64,000 bases of DNA, taken from the NCBI GenBank assembly GCA_963995505.1, contig OZ023180.1, forward strand, positions 2,046,501 to 2,110,500, read 5' to 3'. This document shows positions 23,979 through 35,868 of the stretch, piece by piece. The DNA is from Hypericum androsaemum. Taxonomy: Eukaryota; Streptophyta; Magnoliopsida; Malpighiales; Hypericaceae. The stretch's first letter is position 1. Each line of letters begins with the position of its first letter. Under the pieces are notes generated by a model that saw only the letters and a list, made by a program, of their open reading frames with translations, was not told the DNA's origin and made no database searches. Position numbers and translations under genes: made by a program.

Positions 23979-26399
23979 CTACAGTCCTAACATTTTCTTC
24001 TCTTGCAACTTCGATCTCAAGTCCTCTTCGGACGGCACCTTCCCGCCTCCTTTCGAGGTTGATCTCCACCATGCCATGAGCTCATCCTACAAGGAAGAAC
24101 ATGTTCCATCAGCCAAACCCCGAACGCTCGGGTATCGATAAGATCGATTTCGAGTAAGAGACGGTAGAAGAACGGATTGATCATTCACCTCGATGAAATG
24201 TTGGTTCGAAATGTATCGGCTCTCAACTAGACAGCTGATCCCTCCCACATCAACTGATATGGAAAATTTGGGATTTTGGAGCACTTTCTCCTTTTGCACT
24301 CCTGTTCACATGTTAGGAAACATCGCAGCTATAACCGATGCACGTCCACAAGACATAACACGAAACATCGCCACGAAAAGGGCTGCGTACCGGTTATGCG
24401 AGCAACGTGGTACTGCGGTCTGCCGAGCCCTGCCTCCCACTTTCCGAGCCGCAGGCGAAGAAAAAAACCATCAAGACATGAGAGTGGCATGTGGGAATGT
24501 ATCCACCTTGTACCATGACAGAACAAATATCTCAATACTCAGATAAGAAGATTACACTAACTTCATAGGTTTAATAACCGGCACACGCTCTAGTTCGATA
24601 AGGTCATCACGCAGGGACATTAACGTTCAGGAAAATTGAAGTCGCAACTAAAGGTATATGGTAGTAAATACGGTTTAACTTACTTTAGAACATCAGCTCG
24701 AGACAGTTGAAGCCTTTTCACAGCATCAGAGATTGGCTTTGGAACATCAGAGATCGTTCCATCTTTACCCTTTTCAGTAGCCAAGATAATCGAACTTTTG
24801 TTCCCTATGGAGGCAGTGATTCCAATATCACGATGAGCACCGGATAAGTTCTTGGACGAATCTATGGCCTCAGATACTTGTCCGATACCATTTTGGAGCG
24901 CGCATTCATTTGACTTGCTGTCTGGAAGCTTGAACAATTTGTAAGAACTGCCAGTTTCTGCACGACAGGGTTTAGGCGAGGTGTGGACATTAGGTACTCT
25001 ATCATCGAGCTCGACTGCTCCATATTCTTCAGCTTGGTCTGCAGGATTTAAGGGAAAAATCTCCTGTGCCTTTCTCTTCGGTTGGTAAATAGAATCAAAG
25101 AAAGTTTGAAACCCTGCTGAACCTGTCCTTTTGTCAGGTCCAATGAGACGTTGTTCGGGAACTTTACGGCCCTGGTCTGGATCGACAAGGGTAAATCCTA
25201 AAGAAGGAACAGTGCTTTCCCTCATGATTCCCTTCATCATGTTAGAGATCCAATTCACAAAGGAGCTGTTGTGCCTAACGAGCGAAGAGGAACCAGGAGA
25301 ATCTCGGATATGCCTTTTCAATCGTTTGCTTCCAACAATCAGACTCGGATTATAGTGCAACTGTTTCTTTCCAGCTGAATATAACCCTGCACTGTTGCAG
25401 CTTTCAACACTCTCATGGCTGTTGTCCCTCTCACGCGACATCTTTCCATCGGGTATCCCATCAGACAAAGCCCTTCCTTTTCCTTTCATTTGATATCTTC
25501 GGATTCTGCTACTAGATTGAGTGTCAGTACCAGGAGGCATCTTGCCTTCAGCAACTAACTCGTCTACTTTCTTGGTGGAAGTTCCTGCTTCCAGTTTAGC
25601 AGGAAAATCGTCCTCTTCTGTTCTCTTCATCGGATTTCGTTCATCGTCCTCTCCAGCTGCGATGATTTGTTTTACAGAACCACAATTATTTCCTGCACGT
25701 GATCTGCGCATATCTGCTAAATTTTGAAAAAAATGTAAATCAGAATCATGCATTAGTCATTAAAACAATATCATTTTCACAAAGAATCTTAACCATTGCA
25801 AAAAAGACCGCGGTACACGAAAATTGCTTGAACCACACAAAGACTGACCTTCTTCTCGATCACATTGCAAACTCTTCTTTTCGGGTCCAGAAGACTGACC
25901 GGCCGTCGTTTCCAAATTTTCCGGCTGATCACAAGTTGCTGCCAGAAAGATGCTTTCAGCAAGCTGATGTTGTTTAGGCATGTCAAAAATCAATCACAGT
26001 ACAATTCTGCATTAAATATGCTGTAGCCTATCTACCTGGTTCTCTTTCGTGACTCGACATACTTAGATGCACGACTCCTGCGCTTCTCGTGAGATCGGTA
26101 GCTCTATCGGTACTTGATGAAACTACTACTTTGCTTGCTTCGGGACACCATAAAATACAAGGTTTTTCCTTGCACAAGCTGCCTTCAGCACATTTAACAC
26201 TCAAGCCTTTCTGCGGAGACCAAACAAGTTCATACAGCGGGCCAGCGCCCACAAACGTCATGTCTAGCCTCGAGCCTGCATTTGCACCTGCACCTGCGCC
26301 GGAATCGCTGTCCAACGTTGTACATTTGCAACGGTTGGAGCAACCCCGAGTAGATTCTAGAGCTGCAGTCGGCTCCGTGCTTTTGCCATCAAGGCTCAT
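23979..26399 (-). CDS. Plus3 domain-containing plant protein
   Basis: Exons on the minus strand: 26399-26036, about 25963-25849, 25716-24684, 24506-24391, 24301-24189, 24086-23979; roughly 610 residues. Exons 4-6 encode a Plus3-like domain: LDGFFLRLRLGKWEAGLG, YHVARITG, then VDVGGISCLVESRYISNQHF and DELMAWW, matching the family's RVRIG...YRV..I.GV and EFVSN.PFTE.E...W. Upstream are GPLYELVWSPQKGLSVKCA (exon 1) and SFVNWISNMMKG (exon 3), conserved in an uncharacterised plant family. Plus3 domains in other proteins bind nucleic acid and act in transcription elongation; the role here is unknown. Exon 1 ends in phase 1 (CCAG|GTAGAT) but the only in-frame acceptor for exon 2 is phase 0, so that joint is unresolved. 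A 5' UTR intron is likely upstream of 26399. Confidence 0.75.
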
Positions 26400-26897
26400 C
26401 TCTAATGGATAGGCTCTTTATCAGGATGTCCTGAAATGCCAGTGAGTTGAAAGTCAGAGTTGTCCATCGTAGGATTAGTCGGTCCGGTGCGTGCGGATTT
26501 CGAAATACACAATTGGTAAAAAACATAAACACCTTGATTCTTCCGAAACTAAACTAGTCATTGGAAAGCCTATAAGAATGGAGATGCAAGCACAAGAAGG
26601 AATACCAACCAACATCAATGGCATAAACACCACAAACACATCAACCATCACCAGTTCCAACGGAAACAAGCCAATTCAACAACACCCAGAAGAGAAAGAC
26701 ACAAACTTTAACCAACCCACGCACCTTGGTTAAGTATCCCTTTATACGGCTCCTCCTCTGAGACCCGCGCAATAACACGTCCAAACTCGTAAATTAACAA
26801 ACTTTTGGCTCCAAACGAGCTCGTGCCTTAAAGGGAAGAGATGGTACTTTATGAATCTACTGGGATCACTGTCCAATTAAAAGGGTTAGTGTCCTTT
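26400..26897. other. Plus3 gene 5' region and intergenic DNA
   Basis: The minus strand has CATTTCAG acceptor-like sequence near 26436, suggesting a 5' UTR intron of the Plus3 gene. The rest shows no gene. Confidence 0.4.
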
Positions 26898-26902
26898 AAA
26901 GG

Positions 26903-27262
26903 TGTTGGGTTATGAATGCATACTTTAATGCATTTGGCCCAAAATGGTAAGGCCCAAAGTGGAGGCCCAAAAGGGAAGTGGAAAGGTTGCAATCCACATT
27001 GATTAGAGCAAGGAGGATTTCCTTGTTTATAAGGAATTTCCCTCCTTGCCTATCAACTTGATTGGCTACCCATAAGGCTGACCCACTGCTAGCTGCCTGC
27101 GAGGACGGTGCTTCGCACCGTCCGAGCGCGAGCGCGAGCACGCGCACGTGCGTATGCGCATGGCGCATTGGACGCAGGTCGCAATGGGTGCTTTGTGGCG
27201 CACTTGGCACTTCGCACGTGTCGCGAGGAGCTGGAGGAGCCTTAAGTATTTTGCCCGGGCCT
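26903..27262 (+). repeat. Truncated 5' LTR of the copia element
   Basis: It matches the first part of the 3' LTR (31350 onward) up to TAAGTATTTTGCCC, then diverges into gag sequence. It contains an inverted repeat GGACGGTGC...GCACCGTCC at 27103-27123. Confidence 0.9.
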
Positions 27263-27296
27263 TCAGCACCAGTGCCAGCGGTCCCGGGAACTGCCC

Positions 27297-30200
27297 ACGC
27301 CGAAAGGCCGGCCAAGTTTAACGGTACCGAATTCAAGAGGTGGCAACAGAAGATGTTGTTCTACCTGACGACGCTCAACCGCCGAAGGGATGCAACTCAG
27401 CGAGTCCTTCCAAGTAGCTGCGATGATCGAGAAGCTCCCCCCGCTGTGGAAGGATTTCAAGAGCTACCTCAAGCACAAGAGGAAGGACATGGGCCTAGAA
27501 GACCTAATAGTGAGACTGAGGATCGAGGAAGACAACCGAAAGTCCGAAGTCAAGCAAGGCAAGGCAAACCTCGAGACTACCGTGCACCTCGCTGAGGGAA
27601 AAAGTGGCAAGAAGAGGAAGAAGCCCGAGGATAAGCAGAAGGAGCAAAAGCCCAAGAAGAAAAAGATCAAGGGAGATTGCTACAACTGCGGAAAACCCGG
27701 ACACATGGCTAAGGACTGTCGCCAGCCGAAGAAGGAAAACCAAGGAAAGGCTAACCTAGCTGAAGATTTGTCCCAGATGGATCTGTCAGCCGTAGTGTTT
27801 GAAGCCAACCTGGTGGACAATCCGAGAGAGTGGTTCGTGGACACTGGAGCTACCCGCCACGTCTGCTCGGACAAGGAGATGTTCTCGAACTATATCCCGA
27901 TCACCGGCCGAAAGCTGTTCATGGCAAACTCCGCAACGTCCAAGGTCGTTGGTCTGGGAAAGGTGGTCCTGAAGCTGACCTCAGGAAAGGAGCTGACCCT
28001 CAAGGATGTGCTGCATGTCCCGGATATCCGCAAGAACTTAGTCTCTGGCTCACTGTTAAGCAAAGCCGGTCTTAAGCTTGTATTTGAGGCTGATAAGTTT
28101 GTACTGACCAAAGCAGGTCAATTCATAGGAAAGGGTTATCTAGAAAGGGGGCTATTTAAGATGAATGTAATAACTGTACATCGCACCTTTAACGGTGAAA
28201 ATAAAGTTAATGCTTCTTCTTACTTGGCCAAGTGTTCTAATTTATGGCATGGTAGATTAGGACACGTAAATCTAAACTCGCTAAGAAAGTTAGTAAGTTT
28301 AAATTTATTACCGAATCTAGAGTTCAACCCATCCGATAAATGTGAAGTATGTGTGGAGGCTAAAATGACCAAAGCACCTTTCCATTCAGTGGAAAGAAGT
28401 ACTACGCCTTTAGAGTTAATTCATACGGACACTTGCGATATGAAACACGTGCAAACTAAAGGCGGGAAGAAATACTTCATCACGTTTATCGATGATTGCA
28501 CGAGATACTGTTACGTATATCTCCTAAGGGGCAAAGACGAAGCTCTTGATGCTTTTAAGAGATATAAGAATGAGGTTGAAAATCAACTCAGCATGAAAAT
28601 CAAAATGATCCGAAGTGATCGAGGAGGAGAATATGTAGCTCCGTTTGAGGAACTCTGTCAAGAACATGGCATTATTCATCAGACGACTGCTCCATACTCA
28701 CCTCAATCGAATGGCGTAGCTGAACGCAAAAATCGAACTCTTAAAGAGATGACGAACGCTATGTTGATTAGCTCGGGCTTACCCCAGAACATGTGGGGGG
28801 AAGCTATGCTCTCAGCTAACCACATTCTAAATAAATTGCCACACAAGAAAAGGGATAAAATCCCATATGAACTATGGAAAGGAAGGAAGCCTTCCTACGG
28901 TTACCTTAAAGTGTGGGGGTGCCTAGCAAAGGTCGAAGTACCTAAGCCTAAGCAGGTGCGAATAGGACCCAAGACCATTGATTGCATCTTTATCGGATAT
29001 GCGCAAAATAGTAGTGCTTATCGATTCTTGGTGCATAAATCTGAAAACCTTGAGATAAACACGGGAATGGTCATAGAATCAAGGAACGCAACATTTTTTG
29101 AAGATAGCTTTCCTAATAAGGAAAGAAAGGAAGCAAGTCCGAAGAAAAGGGCTCACGAGACTACGCAATGGTCAAATCAGGAAGATGATGAACCTAGACG
29201 TAGTAAACGGACGAAGGTGGCCAAATCTTTCGGTCCGGACTATCTAACCTATGCGTTAGAAGATGAGCCCAGGACAATCCAAGAGGCATTGTCCAGTCCA
29301 GATGCTCCTCTCTGGAAGGAAGCTATCAATAGTGAGATAGAATCTATTATGCAAAACCACACGTGGGAAATCGTGGATCTCCCACCGGGCTGCAAACCTT
29401 TGGGATGTAGGTAGATCCTAAAAAGGAAATACAAAGCTGATGGATCAATCGACAATTACAAAGCTCGATTGGTAGCTAAGGGGTTCAAACAGAAGGAGGG
29501 ATATGATTTCTTTGACACATATTCACCGGTCACAAGAATCACATCGATTAGAGTACTCATAGCTGTTGCAGCACTCTATAACCTCGAGATCCATCAAATG
29601 GACGTAAAAACAGCTTTCCTAAATGGAGAACTGGAAGAGGAGATATACATGGAGCAACCTGAAGGGTTTGTGGCTCCCGGTCAAGAGCATAAAGTATGTC
29701 GACTAGTCAAGTCACTATACGGGCTAAAACAAGCGCCGAAACAGTGGCACGAGAAATTTGACGGAATAATGCTGTCAAATGGATTTAAGATCAATGAGTG
29801 CGATAAATGTGTTTACATTAAGGGCACACCTGAAGCTTACGTAATTGTATGTCTCTATGTAGATGACTTACTAATTATGGGAAGCAATAAAGAGGTTATT
29901 GTAAAAACTAAGAACATGTTAAAGAACCATTTTGACATGAAAGATATGGGTCTGGCAGACGTCATACTAGGAATAAAAATTTCTAGGAAAGCTGACGAAA
30001 TTATCTTGACACAATCCCACTACGTGGAAAGCGTGCTCAAGAAATTTGAAGCTTTTGACAAACCTCCGGTTAAGACTCCAGTAGATTTGAATCTACACTT
30101 AGCCAAGAATCGAGGGGACCCAGTATCTCAACTGAAGTATGCGCAAATTATCGGGAGCTTGATGTATTTAACAAACTGCACTCGTCCCGATATTGCGTAC

Positions 30201-30806
30201 TCAGTTAGTAAACTTAGTAAATTCACAAGTAATCCAGGAAAGGATCACTGGCTAGCTCTGGAAAGGGTTTTACGGTATTTAAAACATACCATAAACCATG
30301 GGATACATTATGCTAAATATCCAGCTGTATTAGAAGGATACAGTGACGCAAACTGGATATCAGACACTAAGGATACCAAATCTACGAGTGGATACGTATT
30401 CACCATAGGAGGAGGAGCTGTGTCTTGGAAGCCCTCTAAACAAACGTGCATAGCTTGATCCACCATGGAGTCGGAGTTTATAGCGCTAGATAAAGCTGGG
30501 GAAGAAGCTGAATGGCTTAGAAACTTCCTAGAGGATATTCCGTGCTGGAGCAAACCGGTGCCTCCCGTATTGATACATTGTGATAGCATGTCTGCAATCG
30601 GGAGAGCACAAAGTACATTGTACAACGGAAAGTCTCGACATATCCGTCGGAGACACAATACCGTTAGACAGTTGATCTCTAGTGGGGTGATCACCATTAA
30701 CTATGTAAAGTCCAAGGACAACTTAGCTGATCCTTTTACAAAAGGAATCAATAGAGATCAAATGTACAATGTAGTAAGGGGAATGGGATTAAAATCCACA
30801 CACTAA
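27297..30806 (+). pseudogene. copia gag-pol with nonsense codons and deletions
   Basis: Gag starts as AKFNGTEFKRWQQKM (near 27310), then a deletion shifts frame near 27385. From 27390 one frame runs to 30806, broken only by TAG at 29412-29414 (just before the RT domain, where the family has Trp) and TGA at 30456-30458 (where Arg is usual). Visible parts: zinc knuckle [14 protein letters not shown] (about 27680), protease [12 protein letters not shown] (27830), GAG-pre-integrase LWHGRLGH, integrase with the DDE residues in HTDTCD, SDRGGEY and [11 protein letters not shown] with YVDDLL (about 29860), and RNase H SDANW...STSGYVF. Both stops fit C-to-T or G-to-A changes. Confidence 0.93.
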
Positions 30807-31349
30807 AGAACATTCATAGCGGTAACTCAACCATGATGAGTGGATATCCCACGAACTTGGTTCAATGAGATAACTAAGTTATGGAGGGTTCAGTGAATCA
30901 CCTGGAATCTATCTCATTCTCAGAAGCTGCCCAGGTATTAACCTGCAGAGGTGTGGTAAGGATAAGCATTACGCTTTTAATGATTCCTATACCTTGATTA
31001 AGGTGGAGTATGGCAGGATACTCCTGATAGGAGATCACCTATGTAAGTGTGAAGTGAGGCCGCTTCAAATGGGAAAAACACTTATGAATCCAAGATACGG
31101 TCCATGGCCGAAACGGACACAACGTGAGAACCTAAATATACTAGGGTTATTATTGTGTAAATGTTATTATCTTGGTTTACACCAAAAGCTGACGGTTCAA
31201 GACATCACGTTCACCGAGCAGCGAGTAAATCCGATAACATATTACTAGAGAAGGTTCAAAGCCGCAAGCTACCTGTCTCGATGCAATAATAACACGTCAG
31301 AACTTTCGATTAGAGTCTGCATGCATTAATCATCATTCATGTGGGGGAT

Positions 31350-31569
31350 TGTTGGGTTATGAATGCATACTTTAATGCATTTGGCCCAAAATGGTAAGGC
31401 CCAAAGTGGAGGCCCAAAAGGGAAGTGGAAAGGTTGCAATCCCACATTGATTAGAGCAAGGATGATTTCCTTGTTTATAAGGAATTTCCCTCCTTCCCTA
31501 TCAACTTGATTGGCTACCCAAAAGGCTGACCCACCGCTAGCTGCCTGCGAGGACGGTGCGAAGCACCGT

Positions 31570-31608
<39 letters not shown>

Positions 31609-32285
31609 CGCACGCGCATGCGCACGTGCGTGTGCGCATGGCGCATTGGACGCAGGTCGCAATGGGCGCTTTGTGGCGCACTTGGCACTTCGCACGTGCG
31701 CATCGTCGCGAGGAGCTGGAGGAGCCTTAAGTATTTTGCCCAGGCCCGGAGGCAGCTGCGCAGCTACCTAAGCGACGAGGAGCTGCGAGCGCCTTCAGGT
31801 TGGCCGCCAAAGAGGAACGACGGACTGGAACGTCCAGGAGGCTTCCAGAAGGCCGAAGGAGTGCGAGATCTCCCGCGAAAGGGTGCGAGCGCAGCCAGTC
31901 AGCCTGTTGGCCGAGCGGACGCGTCTCTTCGGGGTGGCTGGCTGCCTGCCTCCTCCAGCCTATAAATAGGCCTGTCCCCCTGCCAGAATTCTCATCCCAG
32001 CAGCACATACACCTTCTAGCATTGTTGTCTTCTCCTCTCCCCCCGTTCTTCATCTAGAAAAGAGTCCCGAAAGTTCTGGGTATATAAGGGTTCGCCCGAA
32101 AGTTTCGAGATACGTGTGCAACGGTCTTGGAAACGCCCTAAACAGTCGTTGTATCTTGGGGACGATTGCCGAAGCCCGTACCGCACTGAAATATACGGGG
32201 CAATCTCGTCTTACGGAGAAAGTGTCCAACACTTGCCTCGACTGAAGAAGATCCTAATCAAGTACACCAACTCCGACAAACAACA
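31350..32285 (+). repeat. 3' LTR of the copia element
   Basis: It starts TGTTGGGTTATG and ends AACA next to the AAAGG duplication. A GCACGA hexamer run (31573-31615) is longer here than in the 5' LTR. A TATAAATA lies near 31961-31970 and the transcript leader would follow. Confidence 0.92.
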
Positions 32286-32290
32286 AAAGG

Positions 32291-33093
32291 GTCACCTCCT
32301 GTTAGAAACAGAGCACGCAATAGAGCCCTTACAAATAGAAGCTGGTTCCTGTCTTCTTCTGCTTCGGGTCCGTATGACGTTCAGCAGCTGCCACGTAGTG
32401 CATGCAATGCCAATGAAGAATGAACTCTTTCACCATCATTTTATTTTAATCGGATCTTGAGTTTAATTGTTTAAAAAATATTAACATTTAAGAAAGTTTT
32501 ATTACCTTTAAAATATTCAAACTCACTCGAACACGTAATAGTCGATCCATTAAATTTAGATGCAAAGATATTTTGAAGGAAAAAAAAAACTAACGGACAG
32601 AGATCATGTGTATTTACATATTTTGGGTCGGCAAACTTCACTAAAATCATTTCAGTTACGTGGAAATATGAAAGAAACAGTATTATCCGTTTAATTATCG
32701 ATTCAACGGTTTAAATCAGTACTATTAAGAATTAGGAATATCACACGATGGGTTGAATAGGATGGCATGTCGGTACGTTTAAAAAATAGGTTTCGATGGG
32801 TCAATTATGAAGGATATGGCATTTGGAGTCAACACATCCTTTACGGCAGTGATGTATGCTTCTTCTTCTTCTTTTTTATCGATCTCATTCTTTTTGGACA
32901 TCAATTTATTATTTTATTGTTTTAATGACCAACTTACAACTTTGAGACACTTTATTCATAGGATATTTTCTCGCAACCTTTAAATACTACGTATTCTAAT
33001 TCATATTTCGATAAGCTTTTGAACATGTCCGCTCTAACTTTCCCAAGTGTTGAATTTTTCACGTTTCCGTATTTTGCTGTTGCAATCAAGGCT
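32291..33093. other. Intergenic, AT-rich
   Basis: No gene. Contains a short TTC run near 32865 and an AT-rich motif (32475-32540) similar to dispersed copies elsewhere in the window. Confidence 0.4.
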
Positions 33094-33101
33094 GTCCAGA
33101 T

Positions 33102-33407
33102 TAGGGCTAAGCATCTAGATCGAACCAGACCGAACTGGAAAAACATGACCAAATTGGAACCGAATTTTTTGAAATATCACAAATCGGATTGGACCGGACC
33201 CACTCCGGTCTGGTCTAGTCCGACCTAAAACCGAACTGAACCAGACAAAAAGCACACAAACAATGGGTTTTAGACCGTACTGGACTGGACCGGACTGGAA
33301 ACCAGGTTTTTATATTATGTGGACCGGACCGGACCATTTTTCTTTTTGATCCGGTCTGTTCTGGTTTGGTCCAGTTTAACGATTTTTGGTTCATTTGCTC
33401 ACCCCTA
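33102..33407. mobile_element. hAT-type MITE
   Basis: The 306-bp element begins TAGGGCTAAGCA and ends TTTGCTCACCCCTA, imperfect inverted termini of the common TAGGGGTGAGCA type. It is flanked by GTCCAGAT (33094-33101) and GTCCGGAT (33408-33415), an 8-bp duplication with one mismatch, as hAT elements make. The inside is rich in ACCGGA/TCCGGT units and is non-coding. Confidence 0.8.
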
Positions 33408-33415
33408 GTCCGGAT

Positions 33416-34437
33416 CATAGATATCTCTCTCTTTCTCCCAGGCATGTATCCCTAGGCTCCCCTTTCCTCTTCCTGTTTCCCCCTTTCTCCTCTCAAATCC
33501 TCCCCCAAAACTGTTTCTTTCTACTTCCATCTTGAGCGTCAACCTCTCCAGCCCCATCGGGAGGACCGCCGGCGTCCTCCCCGCCGCCGGTGACCATGGC
33601 GGGGTCCTGCGCGACGTGGTGGAGGTTCTCCTCCTTCCTGGGTCGCGGTTAGTCCGATGAGGTGCCCGTCTGGTGCCTCTCCCCTCGACGGTCCTCTTCC
33701 CTCGCATTTTGGCAAGCTTTGAAGTCCTCGCCCTGGCGGCCGCGGCCTTCTTTCTGGGTCTCCTCCCTCCCTCCCAACTTGCAGGAGCGACAGGTGGTGT
33801 CTGCCTTTCTGGCAGTCTTCCTTTTGGAAATTGGGTCCTTCTCTTTTGCAAGTTTTGTTGGGGCTGTTGGCGTCTTAGTCGGGAGGCGAGTGGCAGTTTG
33901 GGGGAGGCGGTTGGGTTCCGTCTGTGACTCCGGCTTCCTCTTCCTTGGAGTTGTCTCTTCCTCGTCATTTTCTGCAGGTTTGGCAGCGTCCGCCTTTACT
34001 GGCGGACTTCCCGGTAGGGAATTTGGTTTTTGTCTCTGCTGTAGGCGTGTTGGGGTTTGTGGTGGCTGTCGGAGGTCTTGGGGCCGGTCGGCGGCGGGGT
34101 GCGGTGGCGGTGCTCTTGGGCCGGCTTGGCCCTCGGCGTCTGCGGCGATGGTAGGGTTACTGGGCGGGCCTGTTTGAGGTTGGGCCTCCCATGGGCCTTC
34201 TCTCCTTCCGGGCTTCTGCTCGGGCCTTACCCAGGGGTAGGGTCCCTCGTGGGCCTTCTCTCCTTCTGGGCTGCAGATTTGTTGTGGGCTTTTGTCGGGT
34301 CGGGCCTTTGGTGTTTTTTCTTTTCTTTTTTTTGTGTAGTGCCTTGTGCAATTTTGGTGAACCTTTGGTGTAGTGCATTCGTGCACATTTTGGTGTATTT
34401 CTTTGGTGGGTAATAATATTTTACTTATTAAAAAAAA
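33416..34437 (+). mobile_element. Possible non-LTR retroelement remnant
   Basis: A GC-rich kilobase, distinct from its AT-rich surroundings, starts with a CT-rich leader right after the MITE and ends in an A tract (34430-34437). The terminal part has repeated GGGCCTTCTCTCCTTC-type phrases and a TTGGTGGGTAATAATATTTT tail, as in plant LINE 3' ends. Frames on both strands are long only because the sequence is GC-rich and low-complexity. No RT or endonuclease motif is seen and no clear target duplication. Confidence 0.4.
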
Positions 34438-35547
34438 GATCGCACAATTTTACCAGTCATCATTGCTCCACCGTGCTGGATCACATGCAAGATCTTAATG
34501 TTGAACGGATCGGTGGGATCGCCGAGTATAATCGTAAGATCGCAAGATCTACGATTAAAATCACAAGAATTTTTTCAACTAATTCCCTCCCTATACCTGC
34601 GAGAGATTTAGTGAATATTTTTTGTGTTTCTTTTTTTAAATCATATTTGGTGTTTTTAAAAATTTTCTGATTATTTTAAAGATATGTGATATTTCTTTAA
34701 TAGTTTAAATCAGTGTAACCCTAACCCTAATAGTGTGCACTATAAATATAAGGTCTTTGGCCGTATTCCAAAAAAAGAAGAATGAATTAAATAAGATCAA
34801 GAGAAGGATCATCGAATACGACGTAAGTCGGTCTCCGTCTTTGGTTCTCGTGATTTTGTAATCTAAGTGAATATTTTAATGAACTTCATCGCATGATTTA
34901 ATAGAGCACTATTTTTGTAGTTCATACTTACTAAGATTACGATCATTTTTGTTCATGGTTTTGTAGTTCTACGATAGGAATTAAATAATGCTTGTCTACG
35001 ATAGGAATTAAATAATACCCAAAGTAGGAGGTGAAGATCGTATGTAGGAAGATGTTGGATTCGATGAGCAGACTGACTTTGATGTTTTGTTGAATTAAAT
35101 TTTTTAGATGATGTTTGAGAAAATTATGTTTTTAGATGATGTTTGAGACAATGAGTATTTATGACTTAGGATTAAATTAATAGAAGTTTATGTTAAGTTT
35201 ATTTTTCTTAGTTATTTCTTTAATTTTGTCTATTTAATGAGATCTTGAAATCCGTGTTACGATCCTCCGATCTACAATTTTTCTATACCCAAACGATCCT
35301 AAGTGAGATCTCGATTTTACAAACCTTAGTTGCAATGAAGTTAGAAAAGAAGTTGCCCACTTGCTATTTTTAGCCCTACTAATGAATGCAACGATGTCGG
35401 ACAATAAGATTCATGTTACTGTCCGTGTGGGGTTCAAATTCAGTGGGGACATGGGTAATCCCCACTGAAAGGGACAGGGGCAATATTGGAAATACAATAA
35501 TTAAAATAATTAAAAAAAATATCAGTAAAATAATACAATTTATGGGA
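34438..35547. other. Intergenic with small direct repeats
   Basis: No gene. Small duplications: CTACGATAGGAATTAAATAA at about 34970 and 34995, and TTTTAGATGATGTTTGAGA at about 35103 and 35131. Confidence 0.4.
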
Positions 35548-35868
35548 ATATTGGTTTTCATTTTATCGGATATTGGTTTTCATCTTCTATGCTATTGGTT
35601 TCATTCTACTATGATATTGGTTTCATTCTACTATGTTATTGGTTTCCATCTTCTGACATTGGTTTCATTCTACTATGATATTGGTTTCATTCCACCGTGA
35701 TATTGGTTTCATTCTACTATGATATTGGTTTCCATCTTCTATGTTATTGGTTTCGTTCTACTATGATATTGGTTTCATTCTACTATGATATTGGTTTCCA
35801 TCTTCTCGGATATTTGTTTCATTCTTCTATGATATTGGTTTCATTCCACCGTGATATTGGTTTTCATT
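35548..35868. repeat. 22-bp minisatellite
   Basis: About 14 imperfect tandem units of the type CTATGATATTGGTTTCATT, with variants carrying CATCTTCT or CCACCGTG. Translated frames give a repeated SFYYDIGFH pattern that is a by-product of the repeat and not a gene. Confidence 0.9.

Larger units (their letters stand above)
26903..32285 (+). mobile_element. Degenerate Ty1/copia element with intact target duplication
   Basis: The 5-bp duplication AAAGG flanks the element (26898-26902 and 32286-32290). Both ends are TG...CA. The 3' LTR is 31350-32285 (936 bp), preceded by a purine tract (GTGGGGGA, 31341). The 5' LTR keeps only 26903 to about 27262 before jumping into gag, so the primer-binding site is gone. 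Coding order gag, protease, integrase, RT, RNase H places it in Ty1/copia. It cannot move on its own. Confidence 0.95.

Noticed and set aside
33649..34386. 245-codon minus-strand frame
   Set aside because: Pro/Arg/Lys-rich low-complexity text in a GC-rich retroelement-like block. No domain, and the opposite strand is equally open.
34717..34730. Telomere-like AACCCTAACCCTAA
   Set aside because: Only two units; too short to be an interstitial telomere and no promoter or gene nearby.
35548..35868. Regular spaced repeats that could suggest a CRISPR-like array
   Set aside because: Units are contiguous with no unique spacers, and this is plant nuclear DNA; it is a minisatellite.
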